From NCBI RefSeq assembly GCF_000160575.1, contig NZ_GG697129.1:447167-511166 (forward strand): a DNA stretch of 64,000 nucleotides, read 5' to 3'. Origin of the DNA: Weissella paramesenteroides ATCC 33313 (GTDB lineage: Bacteria; Bacillota; Bacilli; Lactobacillales; Lactobacillaceae). Both the position numbers and the translations under genes were made by a program. This document shows, piece by piece, positions 8,236 to 17,531 of the stretch. The first letter of the stretch is position 1; every line of letters begins with the position of its first letter. The notes under the pieces are model-generated. The model saw only the letters and a list, made by a program, of their open reading frames with translations, was not told the origin of the DNA and did not search any database.

Positions 8236-9687
8236 TTATTTCTTCGTAAATTTTACGATACCTTCCCAACGTGCCGTTTGCGGGAACATATCAATAGATT
8301 GAATATAATCAACGCGATAAACCTTTGCCAAATCAACTAAATCACGGGCAAGGGTTGATGCATTACAAGAAACATAAACAAACTTTTCTGGCTTTGTTTC
8401 TAGAATAGTTTGTCGTAAGGCAATATCTAATCCTGTACGTGGCGGATCAACAACGACTGCATCTGCAATCCAGCCTTCTTGCGTCCACTGTGGTATCAAC
8501 TCTTCAGCTGCACCAACATAATAAGTAGCATTCGTCACGTGATTATCAATGGCATTTTCATTCGCATCATCAATAGACTCTGCCACCGTATCCATTCCGC
8601 GAACCTCACCAGCATGATCAGCTAACGAAATACCAATTGTACCAACACCAGAATAAGCATCAATTAGTTTATCTGCCTTAGTCAAGTCTAAAGCTTTAAT
8701 TGCTTCTTGATACAGACGTTGTGTTTGGCGCGGATTTAATTGCAAAAATGCCCGAGGTGATAACTTGAATGTTTTACCATTAATTTCTTCAGTAATATAA
8801 TCTTCACCCCAGATTTGACGTGTATCATCACCCCAAATTAATGAAGATTGTCCACGATTAATATTTTGATGAATAGATACAACTTCAGGCAATGCCTGAT
8901 GAATTCTGTTAATTAACTCATCCGCATCTGGTAGTGATCGACCATTGGTTACAATCGTCAGCTGCACATCCCCAGTAGATTCTGAAACACGTGCAATTAA
9001 CGTTTTTACAATACCTTTATTTTTCCGCTCATTATAAATTGGCAACTGCATATCTGCCAAAATATCACGCACGCCACGAACAACTTTTAGCGTAGCCGGA
9101 TGTTGCGTCGTAACAACTGGTAAATCAACCAATTTATGTGAATGACGCTTATACATCCCCACAGCTAACTCACCATCAACCTCACGAACAGGGAACTGCG
9201 CTTTATTACGATATTCCTTTGGATCATCCATACCTATCGTTGGCAATAATTTATAATGTGCATAGCCAGCTGGCTTGTACTTTTCTAATGCCTGCCGGAT
9301 AACATCTTGTTTGAAAGTCAGTTGACCGTCATACGCCAAATGTTCCAACTCAAAACCACCAACCTCTTGATTATCAACTGGGGTTACACGTTGCTTTGAC
9401 TTTTGTTTAAATTTATGAATGTTTGCTTCGATAAATTTTTCAGTGACGTTCGTTACTTCAACCTCAACAACTTCGCCTGGCAAAGCACCCGGAATGAAAG
9501 TTATCTTACGCTTATAATAACCAATTCCTTCGCCATTAATACCTAAACGTTTAATCGTAATTAATAACTGATCACCAATCTCAACCTGTACTGGTGCATT
9601 ATTGCGTTTTTTTGTTCCACGTGAAACATGGTCACCCTTCTTAAACTGTTGGTGATTATTATATTTTTTATGTTGTTTATTTTCCAT
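8236..9687 (-). CDS. rlmD: 23S rRNA (uracil-C5)-methyltransferase, RlmD/TrmA family
   Basis: 483 residues: a basic N-terminal tail, a TRAM domain (about 30-95), then a central domain and the SAM methyltransferase core with DAYSGVGTIGISLA, VVDPPRTGLD and the catalytic-cysteine motif YVSCNASTLARDL. It methylates uridine C5 in 23S rRNA. The segment that normally carries the 4Fe-4S cysteines (pattern C-x5-CGGC) reads VDNQEVGGFELEHL, so the cluster ligands are missing. The codons near 9613-9628 contain an exact parS sequence. The start has no strong ribosome site, so a few residues of uncertainty remain. Confidence 0.88.
   Translation of the reverse strand: MENKQHKKYNNHQQFKKGDHVSRGTKKRNNAPVQVEIGDQLLITIKRLGINGEGIGYYKRKITFIPGALPGEVVEVEVTNVTEKFIEANIHKFKQKSKQRVTPVDNQEVGGFELEHLAYDGQLTFKQDVIRQALEKYKPAGYAHYKLLPTIGMDDPKEYRNKAQFPVREVDGELAVGMYKRHSHKLVDLPVVTTQHPATLKVVRGVRDILADMQLPIYNERKNKGIVKTLIARVSESTGDVQLTIVTNGRSLPDADELINRIHQALPEVVSIHQNINRGQSSLIWGDDTRQIWGEDYITEEINGKTFKLSPRAFLQLNPRQTQRLYQEAIKALDLTKADKLIDAYSGVGTIGISLADHAGEVRGMDTVAESIDDANENAIDNHVTNATYYVGAAEELIPQWTQEGWIADAVVVDPPRTGLDIALRQTILETKPEKFVYVSCNASTLARDLVDLAKVYRVDYIQSIDMFPQTARWEGIVKFTKK
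9613..9628. other. parS site (exact consensus) inside rlmD
   Basis: TGTTCCACGTGAAACA matches the ParB/Spo0J consensus TGTTNCACGTGAAACA at every position. Confidence 0.8.
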
Positions 9688-9713
9688 AATTCGTTCTACA
9701 ATAGCTCTTTTCT

Positions 9714-10388
9714 TTATAATTGATGATGTATATCTTGGAAATTTTGTTCAATTTCAAATAGTGCGTTAGCATTTTCTACTAGATTAGATGCAAATTCTTC
9801 CGCACGGTCAACATCTGTCTTATAACGCAATTCATGCTCAAGACTTGCCCACATATCCATACCGATTGTTCGAATTTGAATTTCGACTGGTACTGTTTCA
9901 ACATCATGAGCTTTAAATACTGGTACCTTTACAACTAGGTGTAAACTGCGATAGCCACTCTCTTTAGGGTTTTTAATATAATCCTTACGCTTGATTACCT
10001 CAACATCATCTTGTTGTGAGAGTAATTTTTCAACAGTGTAGATATCATCTATATAGTTTGTGATAACTCGCAATCCTGCAATATCAAAAATGTTCTTTTT
10101 AATAGAATTAACTGATCGATCAAGACCCTTTTTTTGAATTTTTCCCATTAAACTTTGTGGGTCTTTCATACGACCATCAATATGATGAATCGGATTATGA
10201 TTATAGTTCACTTCGAATTCTGCATCTAAATTTTCTAGCTTTGTAGATATTTCATGTTGTGCAGATTCGTAAAGCTGATACATCTGTGCGACTGATGTTA
10301 ATTGATCTGCTACCCAATCAAGGCCAGCTTCTTCACCAAGCATTTGCCGTATTTTTTTAACACTCATTGTGTTTCGTTTCGTATTCAT
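9714..10388 (-). CDS. relQ: Small alarmone synthetase, RelQ-type GTP pyrophosphokinase
   Basis: 224-residue single-domain (p)ppGpp synthetase without HD hydrolase or TGS/ACT regions. Diagnostic stretches are RVITNYIDDIYTVEKLL, KNPKESGYRSLHLVVKV and the nucleotide-site VEIQIRTIGMDMWASLEHELRYK (only motif ends stated). It transfers pyrophosphate from ATP to GTP/GDP in stress, complementing a bifunctional Rel encoded elsewhere. It is followed by rlmD after 26 nt on the same strand, so the two may be co-transcribed. AAGGAAC lies upstream of the ATG. Confidence 0.9.
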   Translation of the reverse strand: MNTKRNTMSVKKIRQMLGEEAGLDWVADQLTSVAQMYQLYESAQHEISTKLENLDAEFEVNYNHNPIHHIDGRMKDPQSLMGKIQKKGLDRSVNSIKKNIFDIAGLRVITNYIDDIYTVEKLLSQQDDVEVIKRKDYIKNPKESGYRSLHLVVKVPVFKAHDVETVPVEIQIRTIGMDMWASLEHELRYKTDVDRAEEFASNLVENANALFEIEQNFQDIHHQL

Positions 10389-10578
10389 ATTAACAAGTTC
10401 CTTCTTTAGTCTGTCACCTTTATCGGACTATCGTAGTCTATTATACTTAATCCTGTCATATTTTTCGCAACACTTGCTTATAAAAGATAGCATGTATTGA
10501 AAATATACAGTGGCACAAAAAAAGATTTAAAACTACTTCTAACACATTTTTAATACATCTTAGATACATCTGTCGTGA

Positions 10579-11658
10579 CTATTTTGTTGGTATTGTTGGA
10601 ACTTTAATATCACCGTTAATGATTTTGCTTTTAGCAGAATCAACGGACTTTTTCTCATCATCGTTTAAATTCTTAGTAACAACGCCAACACCACCTTCTT
10701 TCAAACCATAATAAACGGTTTTACCACCAGGGAATTTATGATGCTGTGCATCCTTCGTAATTAGTTGTACACCACGTCCGATTCCCGTTAGTGAAGACGT
10801 CAATGTCAAATTGTCTTGTTTTCCGTCTTTGGTTTTGTAGTTACCCATGTTTGTTTGATCAAGATCAACACCAATGACCCAAACTTTTTCTTTTGAACCA
10901 GAAACCAAAGTTGCACTTTGATCTTTTGCAGCTTGGAACACACCATTACCAACACCACCAGCAGCTTGGAAAATAACATGTTCTCCTTGTGCAATTTTAG
11001 CCTTGGCAATCGTTTGGCCCTTCGCAGGATCAGAGAACGTCCCTGCATATGTTGCATCGACCTTAATACTTGGATCAACCGATTTTACACCCGCTTGATA
11101 ACCTGCTAAAAATGATTCAATTACTGAATTTCGCATACCACCAATAAATCCAACTGTTTTATCCCCAACTTCTTGAGCTTTCTTTGCAGCTGCTACACCT
11201 ACTAAATACGAAGATTGTTCCGAATGAAATTTAACTGAAACAACATTTTTATACTTTTTGTCAGCTTGCTCGTCAACCAAAACAAACTTTGTCTTTGGTT
11301 GCTTATCAGCAACTGTTTCGACAGAATCCTTGAATGTATTACCAATGGCCGCTACCAAATCATATTTTGCTGTTGCAGCTTGCGTTAATTGCGTATCATA
11401 ATCCGCAACTGTCTTAGGTTGGAAATAATCATAGCCATCTTAACCCTTGGCTAAGTGATTTTGCTCACCCCATTTTTGCAATCCTTCCCAAGCACTTTGA
11501 TTAAACCCCTTGTCATTCACACCATTTGTGTCAGAAACCATCGCTGCAGTAAAGTGATTTTTACTTTTTGATTGATCATCATTCATTGATGCAATACCGA
11601 TACCAGCGATAGCAACCACCACGACACCACCAACAATCATCATTCGACGTGAAACCAT
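10579..11658 (-). pseudogene. BMP-family (PnrA-like) nucleoside-binding protein, interrupted by an in-frame stop
   Basis: The N-terminal part (11443-11658) gives a membrane anchor, then AAMVSDTNGVNDKGFNQSAWEGLQ (start of the mature domain, abbreviated). A TAA at 11440-11442 interrupts the frame. The same frame continues with DGYDYFQPKTVADYD and the rest of the domain (FIGGMRNSVIESFLAGYQAG, PGGKTVYYGLKEGGVG) to 10579. No frame change is needed, so one codon change explains it. Relatives are substrate-binding components of guanosine/nucleoside ABC uptake. No lipobox cysteine is visible in the signal region (GIGIASMNDD), as in some LAB members. The start at 11658 has GGAGG 10 nt upstream. No permease or ATPase genes are adjacent. 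Confidence 0.85.
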
Positions 11659-11883
11659 TTTTATAATACCTCCAAGTATTAAGCCCTCAACCCAACCACT
11701 CACTTAAGAGTTCTTTAAGAATATATAATTTTATCTACTATAGCGGTCTAAAAGATGGAATGCAAGCCAATTTTTACATAAATATAAAATATAAATAAAC
11801 GTTTTACTTAATGAATAAACCATTAATTTACATTAATTTTAACTATATTAATCATTAGAGTTTTTTAATCAAATTGTCACTTT

Positions 11884-11938
11884 AATAACGAACATTAATT
11901 TAAAATCACATTGAAATTTATCACAAATTACGTATAAT
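11884..11938 (+). promoter_or_regulatory. guaA promoter with a candidate PurR box
   Basis: TTGAAA (11911-11916) and TATAAT (11933-11938) have 16-bp spacing. Upstream, AATAACGAACATT (11884-11896) matches the Gram-positive PurBox AWWWCCGAACWWT at 12 of 13 positions. A similar CGAAC box precedes the guanine deaminase gene. Confidence 0.6.
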
Positions 11939-11966
11939 AGAATTATCAATTTAAATGGGGGATATC

Positions 11967-13520
11967 ATGGCCAACACAGATATACACGATAGTATTCTTG
12001 TTTTGGACTTTGGTTCTCAATATAATCAACTCATTTCACGTCGTATTCGTGAATTGGGTGTATATTCTGAATTAAAGCCACACACTATTACCGCAGCTGA
12101 AATTAAAGAACTTCAACCCAAAGGCCTAATTTTCTCGGGTGGTCCTAATTCCGTTTATGCTGACGGTGCATTTTCTATCGATCCAGAAATTTTTAACCTT
12201 AACATTCCAATTTTAGGTGTCTGCTATGGTATGCAACTAATGGCACACATGTTGCCTGGTGGTAAAGTACTACCTGCAAACAACACATCTGAATATGGTG
12301 AAACCGTTTTGAAGGTTACTGATGAGCATTCAACACTATTTGCTGACACACCAGAAACACAAACTGTTTTGATGTCACACGGTGATTACGTTGGATCTGT
12401 ACCAGATGGATTTACTGCTGTCGCAACTTCAGATAGCACACCAATTGCCGCAATGGAAAACCCTGAGCGTCAACTATACGGTGTCCAATTCCATGCTGAA
12501 GTTCGCCACACAGTCTACGGTATGAAGATTCTGGAGAACTTTATTGACCATGCTGTTCATGCAAATCGTGATTGGTCAATGGATGATTTCATTGACGAAC
12601 AAGTTGCTAAGATTCGCGAGACGATCGGTGACAAGCGTGTCCTATTAGGCCTTTCAGGTGGTGTTGATTCATCTGTTGTTGGGGTTCTTTTGCACAAAGC
12701 AATTGGAGACCAATTAACATCAATTTTCGTTGATCATGGTTTACTACGTAAAAATGAAGCTGATGAAGTGATGGCTGCACTTGGTGGTAAGTTTGGTTTG
12801 AACATCATTAAAGTTGATGGCCAAGAACGTTTCTTAAACAAGCTAGCTGGTGTTACTGATCCTGAACAAAAGCGTAAAATCATTGGTAACGAATTCATTC
12901 GTGTCTTTGATGAAGAGGCTGTTAAACTAGACGGTATTGACTTCTTAGCACAAGGTACGTTGTATACTGATGTCATTGAATCTGGTACTGATACGGCACA
13001 AACAATCAAGTCTCACCACAATGTTGGTGGACTGCCAGAAGATATCCAATTCCAATTGATCGAACCTTTGAACAAACTATTCAAAGACGAAGTTCGTTCA
13101 CTTGGTGAAAAGTTAGGTATGCCTCACGAACTTGTCTGGCGCCAACCATTCCCTGGACCCGGTCTTGGTATTCGTGTCCTTGGCGAGGTAACGGAAGATA
13201 AACTAGAAATCGTCCGTGAATCCGATGCTATCTTGCGTGATGAAATCGCTAAGCAAGGCTTGGATAGCGAAGTTTGGCAATACTTCACTGTGTTGCCTGG
13301 TGTACGCTCAGTTGGTGTCATGGGCGATGGTCGTACCTACGACTACACCATTGCTATTCGTGCCATTACCTCAGTTGATGGGATGACCGCTGATTTTGCT
13401 AAGTTGCCATGGGACGTTCTAGAAGAAATTTCTCGTCGCATCGTCAATGAAACTGACCACGTTAACCGCGTAGTCTACGATATTACAGCTAAGCCACCTG
13501 CAACTGTTGAGTGGGAATAA
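11967..13520 (+). CDS. guaA: GMP synthase (glutamine-hydrolysing)
   Basis: 517 residues, the usual GuaA length. The N-terminal class I glutamine amidotransferase has nucleophile GVCYGMQLM and histidine QFHAEV. The ATP-pyrophosphatase domain has [11 protein letters not shown], and the C-terminal dimerisation region ends [11 protein letters not shown]. It converts XMP plus glutamine to GMP. I start at ATG 11967 because GGGGGAT lies 5 nt upstream; the ATG at 11955 would put the ribosome site inside the gene. It is monocistronic, with its own promoter and terminator. Confidence 0.97.
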   Translation: MANTDIHDSILVLDFGSQYNQLISRRIRELGVYSELKPHTITAAEIKELQPKGLIFSGGPNSVYADGAFSIDPEIFNLNIPILGVCYGMQLMAHMLPGGKVLPANNTSEYGETVLKVTDEHSTLFADTPETQTVLMSHGDYVGSVPDGFTAVATSDSTPIAAMENPERQLYGVQFHAEVRHTVYGMKILENFIDHAVHANRDWSMDDFIDEQVAKIRETIGDKRVLLGLSGGVDSSVVGVLLHKAIGDQLTSIFVDHGLLRKNEADEVMAALGGKFGLNIIKVDGQERFLNKLAGVTDPEQKRKIIGNEFIRVFDEEAVKLDGIDFLAQGTLYTDVIESGTDTAQTIKSHHNVGGLPEDIQFQLIEPLNKLFKDEVRSLGEKLGMPHELVWRQPFPGPGLGIRVLGEVTEDKLEIVRESDAILRDEIAKQGLDSEVWQYFTVLPGVRSVGVMGDGRTYDYTIAIRAITSVDGMTADFAKLPWDVLEEISRRIVNETDHVNRVVYDITAKPPATVEWE

Positions 13521-13544
13521 AAAATAAATGAAACAATCTAAGAT

Positions 13545-13590
13545 TAGTTCTGAAAAGAATTTGAAACAAATTCTTTCCAGAACTTTTTGT
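13545..13590 (+). terminator. guaA terminator
   Basis: Stem AGTTCTGaAAAGAATTT / AAATTCTTTcCAGAACT with one mismatch, loop GAAAC, then TTTTTG. Confidence 0.9.
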
Positions 13591-13790
13591 TTACTGTTAC
13601 AACTGGAGATGAAGCTTAAATCGTCTATAACCTCTTGAACTTCGAGTTCGTACTAAAAAAAGGATTGTGGCCATCTGCGATGTCCAAATATAGTTTGAGA
13701 TTGTTAGCCTTCGAGGCTGTGTATAGGAAGTGATATCAAACATTGAGATGGTTACTACTTAGCTTCAAAATTTTGAAAGGAAGTATCATC
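13591..13790 (+). ncRNA. Structured leader of the IS110 element, candidate bridge-RNA region
   Basis: About 200 nt between the guaA terminator and the transposase start hold no ORF but three compact hairpins: GAACTTCGAGTTC (13637-13649), CATC-TGC-GATG (13672-13682) and AGCCTTCGAGGCT (13706-13718). IS110-group elements are known to encode their bridge RNA in this upstream position. The assignment is by position and foldability only; the guide loops were not resolved. Confidence 0.3.
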
Positions 13791-14765
13791 ATGAGCGATA
13801 TTATTGCCTTAGATGTCTCAAAGGGACATAGCTATTGCGTGATCTACCATCATAACGAATGTACTGCAGAATTTGATTGTCTACATAATAAAATGGGTTT
13901 TAAAAAACTTAAGCAAGTTATTGATGAAGCTACCTTGCCAACCGTTTATTTTGAAGCAACAGGTGTCTACTCACGTCCACTAATGAAATTTTGTCAGGAT
14001 TACCACGTTAGCTATTCGCTATTAAATCCCTTAGAAGTATCAAATAATACCCAACAATTGCGTCGGATGAAATCAGATACTTCTGATGCCCATAAGATTG
14101 CGCATTCTGCTATGATCAACGACTATCGACAGACAACCAGTTAGACTCATCTATATCAAAAACTACGTGGGCTTAGCCGTTTCTACGGCCAAATTGAAGA
14201 AGAGATCATCCTCAATGAAGAAGAAAATTTGTTTTCTGCCAGGTATTCAAAGTTATCTGTAAATGTTGTCCTATTATATCCACACCCTGATTTACTTAAA
14301 AAGATGATCAGCGTAGGTGAACAGATACCAGAATTTAAGGTATTCTGCTCAGTTCCTGGTATTGGACCACAATCAGCAGCTCAGCTACTAGGAGAACTTG
14401 GGGATATTCGACGCTTTGATAAAGCTAGTCAGCTAAATGCATATGTGGGTACAGATTTAAAACACTATCAATCAGGACAAACCCAGTACCAAGATCATAT
14501 TAATAAGCGAGGCAACTCGCATGCACGGTCTTTGATGTATATTATTGTCGGTAATATGATTAGGCAACAACGTATCGCACCAAATCATGTTGTTGATTTT
14601 TATTACAAATTAAAAAAGCAACCTATCCATCCGAAAAAGGATAAGGTTGCACGAGTGGCCTGCATTAATAAGACACTCAAATGCCTGTACACCATGGTTA
14701 TGGCTGGCAATGATTCGAGATATTTATACTCGGACTCGAAGTCCCAAAATAAATCTAGGAAGTAA
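13791..14765 (+). pseudogene. IS110-family DEDD transposase, degenerate
   Basis: The N-terminal DEDD domain is recognisable: IALDVSKG, the glutamate in FEATGVYSRP, and KSDTSDAHKIA. The C-terminal Transposase_20 domain has VPGIGPQSAAQLLGELGD and the serine motif NKRGNSHARSL. An in-frame TAG at 14142-14144 separates the halves, and the frame resumes directly with THLYQKLRGLSRFYGQIEEE. The whole is about 324 residues, whereas related transposases are usually near 400. The linker between the domains (around PHPDLLKKM) looks shortened, so there are probably in-frame deletions as well. The start is the ATG at 13791 after AAAGGAAG. The element is unlikely to be active. Confidence 0.85.
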
Positions 14766-14792
14766 CTAAGCTTCCAATTCAATCTTAGAACA

Positions 14793-14832
14793 TTCCGCAA
14801 TGTTTTAAAAGCAATGACCATTGCGGTCATTT
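14793..14832 (+). repeat. Inverted repeat near the right end of the IS110 remnant
   Basis: CCGCAATG (14795-14802) pairs with CATTGCGG (14819-14826). An alternative hairpin AATGACC-ATTGC-GGTCATT overlaps it and ends in a TTTTA tract, so it may terminate transposase transcription. Element boundaries could not be fixed. Confidence 0.45.
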
Positions 14833-14915
14833 TAGTGTGCCCAGTTATATATTCATCCAAATTTCTTATGAAGAACCAACCAAAATTAAAAATTCAATCT
14901 TCAAATAAGAGATAA

Positions 14916-15176
14916 TTACTTTCCTACGTGTTCTTTGACACCATTTAAGCCACGTAAGTCTTTCAATTCATCATAGAGTGGATAAACATTTTTCTGTAAT
15001 CCTAACAAAATAGCAGTATCAGTAAAATCAATATATGACAACAAAAAGTGTTCCAAAATTAGTTTTGTATATTGACTCTTCATAGCCTGATAGACTAGCT
15101 TCTCTTCTGTCTCTTGTTGACGACCTTGATCTTCAACATTCTCAAACTGTAAAGTTTTATTATTAAACAATGTCAA
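14916..15176 (-). CDS. Orphan hypothetical ORF, possible gene remnant
   Basis: 86 residues, no recognised domain. The sequence is amphipathic and helical-looking (KLVYQAMKSQYTKLILEHF). It would start at TTG 15176 with no ribosome site, and the frame runs back to a TAG without an ATG. It lies between the IS110 remnant and a small membrane-protein gene, so it could be the tail of a gene damaged by insertion. It may not be expressed. Confidence 0.3.
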   Translation of the reverse strand: MTLFNNKTLQFENVEDQGRQQETEEKLVYQAMKSQYTKLILEHFLLSYIDFTDTAILLGLQKNVYPLYDELKDLRGLNGVKEHVGK

Positions 15177-15473
15177 AACACAAATAAACGGGTTAAAGAT
15201 AATCTACTGTAACGAAGGTCATTTATTATGAGACGTACATAGATTTACCTAATTGTCCTATTTAGGTAAATTGGTTAAGTTTTGAGAGAGACTTTTGAGT
15301 TTGTCATAACGATTATTCAATAAGTTGTGGTGTTATTCTGGGAAAATTATGTCTAAGAATAAGACTAAATTGTTTTAAAAAGTGTTAGATAAGTATACTT
15401 CTAATAAAAAAAAAGGTAAACTACTTATTAATGATAAAAAATAAAAATTATATATTATTTGGAGAATTTTTAT
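15177..15473. other. AT-rich intergenic region with one hairpin
   Basis: Nearly 300 nt without a credible gene. The palindrome ATTTACCTAA...TTAGGTAAAT (about 15243-15270) is the only strong structure. A poly-A tract and AT-rich sequence lie before the ribosome site of the next gene and probably include its promoter, but no clear -35/-10 pair was found. Confidence 0.4.
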
Positions 15474-15788
15474 ATGAATAATACAGACTTAAATGACTTA
15501 AGTAACTTGATAAATAGTGCAAATTCTGTTATTTCCTCAGCTACTGATCTATCTCAAGTGACTTCAGAAATAACTCAACAATTTAGTAATATGGACAAAG
15601 TATATACAAATGCTTTCAATCAATTGAGTAACAATATTTCTCAAAATTTTGTTACTTTAGACCATTTTAACTCTGCAATGAGCTCTATTGCTATTTGGCT
15701 GCTTTTATTACTGGTTTGGAATAGTATATTAACAATTGTGCTAATTGTTTGGGCGGTTAAACGTCGCCGTGCAATAAAAGGTAAGTAA
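15474..15788 (+). CDS. Small single-pass membrane protein of unknown function
   Basis: 104 residues. Residues 1-65 are hydrophilic and rich in Ser/Asn/Gln with heptad-like spacing (TDLSQVTSEITQQFSNM, NAFNQLSNNISQNF). A single hydrophobic helix of about 25 residues (IAIWLLLLLVWNSILTIVLI) and a basic tail KRRRAIKGK follow. That topology suggests a membrane-anchored coiled-coil protein. The start is the ATG with GGAG nearby. It has its own terminator, and its flanking ORFs are doubtful. I do not recognise the family. Confidence 0.65.
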   Translation: MNNTDLNDLSNLINSANSVISSATDLSQVTSEITQQFSNMDKVYTNAFNQLSNNISQNFVTLDHFNSAMSSIAIWLLLLLVWNSILTIVLIVWAVKRRRAIKGK

Positions 15789-15814
15789 CAGTTGTACGTT
15801 AACTAAATATGAAT

Positions 15815-15849
15815 GAAAAAAACCAAGGATACAAGTCCTTGGTTTTTTC
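15815..15849 (+). terminator. Terminator after the small membrane-protein gene (bidirectional)
   Basis: AAACCAAGGA/TCCTTGGTTT stem with a 6-nt loop, a T-run on the plus strand and a matching A-run upstream. Confidence 0.85.
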
Positions 15850-15865
15850 TACATAATTGAATTGA

Positions 15866-15906
15866 ACCCAGTAAGTTGGAGTAATTTCCAAAACTTACAG
15901 GGTTTT
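15866..15906. repeat. Inverted repeat in the unexplained 15.85-15.96 kb stretch
   Basis: ACCCaGTAAGTT (15866-15877) pairs with AACTTACaGGGT (15892-15903), followed by TTTT. No gene on the plus strand needs it, so it may be a mobile-element end or the remains of a terminator. Confidence 0.4.
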
Positions 15907-15958
15907 ACTATGGTTGATTGAACCGACACAACTTCTGTTAGGGGTGCCATCAAAAAAA

Positions 15959-16252
15959 TTAATAGTCAGTGTCATCATGGTCTTCAGAATGATGATCAAT
16001 TAAATAATCTGCCACAATGTATTCTTCTAGTGAATCATCTTCTGTGCAGATATATTCGGATGTTGTATCATCATTTGTCGAACTTTTTATCGATAGTACT
16101 GACAGTTCATTTTCTTGGATAATTTTTTTGACAATCCCAGTAAAAACCAGCCAAATATAAAAGTGTCCCAGCCGCTTTTGGACTAAAAATGTATTAATTA
16201 TCAGCATGAAAATTTGATAGTATAAACGCGTTCCAAAAGTCTGAAGCCTCAA
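15959..16252 (-). CDS. Doubtful ORF or remnant with an acidic C-terminus
   Basis: 97 residues from a TTG with no good ribosome site. The N-terminal half has a hydrophobic segment, and the tail is strongly acidic and His-rich (YLIDHHSEDHDDTDY). No family recognised. It follows proA on the same strand after 28 nt, so it could be the end of a damaged gene rather than an intact one. Confidence 0.3.
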   Translation of the reverse strand: MRLQTFGTRLYYQIFMLIINTFLVQKRLGHFYIWLVFTGIVKKIIQENELSVLSIKSSTNDDTTSEYICTEDDSLEEYIVADYLIDHHSEDHDDTDY

Positions 16253-16280
16253 TGTAACGCAATTTACGCTATTTCCTTTT

Positions 16281-17531
16281 TCATTCCCTAATTTGGCCTT
16301 GACCTAATATGACATATTTCGTTGTTGTTAACTCTTTCAATCCCATTGGACCACGTGCATGTAGCTTTTGCGTTGAAATACCAATCTCCGCACCGAAACC
16401 AAATTCAAATCCATCTGTAAACCGTGTTGATGCATTCACATAAACGCAAGCTGCATCAATTTGTTGCGTAAATTGTTGACTATGTTCATAGTTAGTCGTG
16501 ATGATGGCTTCAGAATGTTTCGTATTATGCTGATTAATATGGCTGATAGCTTCATCTAATGTATGCACCACTTTGATGGCAATAATATAATCATTATATT
16601 CAGTATCCCAATCCTCTGGCTGAGCTGGGCGTACCTGATCACCCAAAATTTGACAAGTTTGTTCATCACCACGAATTTCTACATGGCTATTAGCCAGCGC
16701 TGCCGCAATTTGTGGTAAGAAATCAGCAGCAATTTCTGCATTAACTAGCAGTTTTTCAGTTGCATTGCAGACAGATGGTCGCTGTGTTTTCGCATTAATT
16801 ATAATATCTTCAGCCATCTGCAAATCGGCTGTCTCATCAACATAAATATGACAATTTCCAGCACCAGTTTCAATAACCGGCACGGTCGCATTTTGCACAA
16901 CCGTCTGGATCAATCGTGCTGAACCACGTGGAATCAATACATCAACATACTGATTCAACTGCATAAATTGTTGGGCCAATTCATGTGATGTCTCCGTAAT
17001 CACCTGGACTGCATCTTGTGGCAAATTAAATGTTGCCAAAACTTCACGCACAACCTCAGCAATCTTGATATTTGTTTGTAATGCTTCCTTACCACCACGC
17101 AAAATAACCGCATTACCAGATTTAAAGCAGAGCGCTGCAGAATCAACTGTCACATTTGGGCGTGCTTCATAAATAATCCCAACGACACCCAGGGGCACCC
17201 GCTTCTGACTTATCTCTAATCCTGACTCTGTTGTCCAACCGCGATCAATATTACCTAGTGGATCAGGTAAATTAGCCACCTGTCTAACACCATCAGCAAT
17301 ACCCGCAAGTCGATCTACAGTCAACGTTAATCGGTCAATGAACTTATCTTCTAAACCTGTCGTATCTGCCAAATCTTCTTGATTTGCTGCTAAAATGTCG
17401 GGTGTTTTTTCTTCCAAAGCGTCAGCCATTGCACGCAACACTTGGTTTTTGGTTGTCGTTGACAATTGCGCCAATGCTTGGGCAGCAGCTATTGCTTGTT
17501 GTCCAATGCTATTTAACAACTCTGTCATCAT
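16281..17531 (-). CDS. proA: Gamma-glutamyl phosphate reductase
   Basis: 416 residues, the usual ProA length and an aldehyde-dehydrogenase fold. Landmarks include KRVPLGVVGIIYEARPNVT, SGNAVILRGGKEA, the catalytic-cysteine block RPSVCNATEKLLV and FGFGAEIGISTQKLHARGPMG (ends only). It reduces gamma-glutamyl phosphate to the semialdehyde in proline synthesis. The start ATG at 17531 follows GAGGAATCAA and lies inside the 3' end of proB (23-nt overlap). The longer frame to 17585 is an artefact of that overlap. Confidence 0.96.
   Translation of the reverse strand: MMTELLNSIGQQAIAAAQALAQLSTTTKNQVLRAMADALEEKTPDILAANQEDLADTTGLEDKFIDRLTLTVDRLAGIADGVRQVANLPDPLGNIDRGWTTESGLEISQKRVPLGVVGIIYEARPNVTVDSAALCFKSGNAVILRGGKEALQTNIKIAEVVREVLATFNLPQDAVQVITETSHELAQQFMQLNQYVDVLIPRGSARLIQTVVQNATVPVIETGAGNCHIYVDETADLQMAEDIIINAKTQRPSVCNATEKLLVNAEIAADFLPQIAAALANSHVEIRGDEQTCQILGDQVRPAQPEDWDTEYNDYIIAIKVVHTLDEAISHINQHNTKHSEAIITTNYEHSQQFTQQIDAACVYVNASTRFTDGFEFGFGAEIGISTQKLHARGPMGLKELTTTKYVILGQGQIRE

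Noticed and set aside
10806-11109. ORFs in other frames inside the BMP gene
   Set aside because: Out-of-frame shadows of a conserved protein.
11440-11442. Possible recoding (stop read-through) in the BMP gene
   Set aside because: TAA with no recoding signal seen; simple nonsense mutation is more economical.
11641-11660. parS-like half site CGACGTGAAACC
   Set aside because: Too many mismatches across the full 16-bp consensus.
11704-11966. Purine riboswitch upstream of guaA
   Set aside because: None of the conserved purine-aptamer sequences is present; only promoter and PurBox-like sequence.
15900-15960. IS30-like terminal repeat near GATTGAACCGACACAACTTC
   Set aside because: No matching partner end or transposase found in the window.
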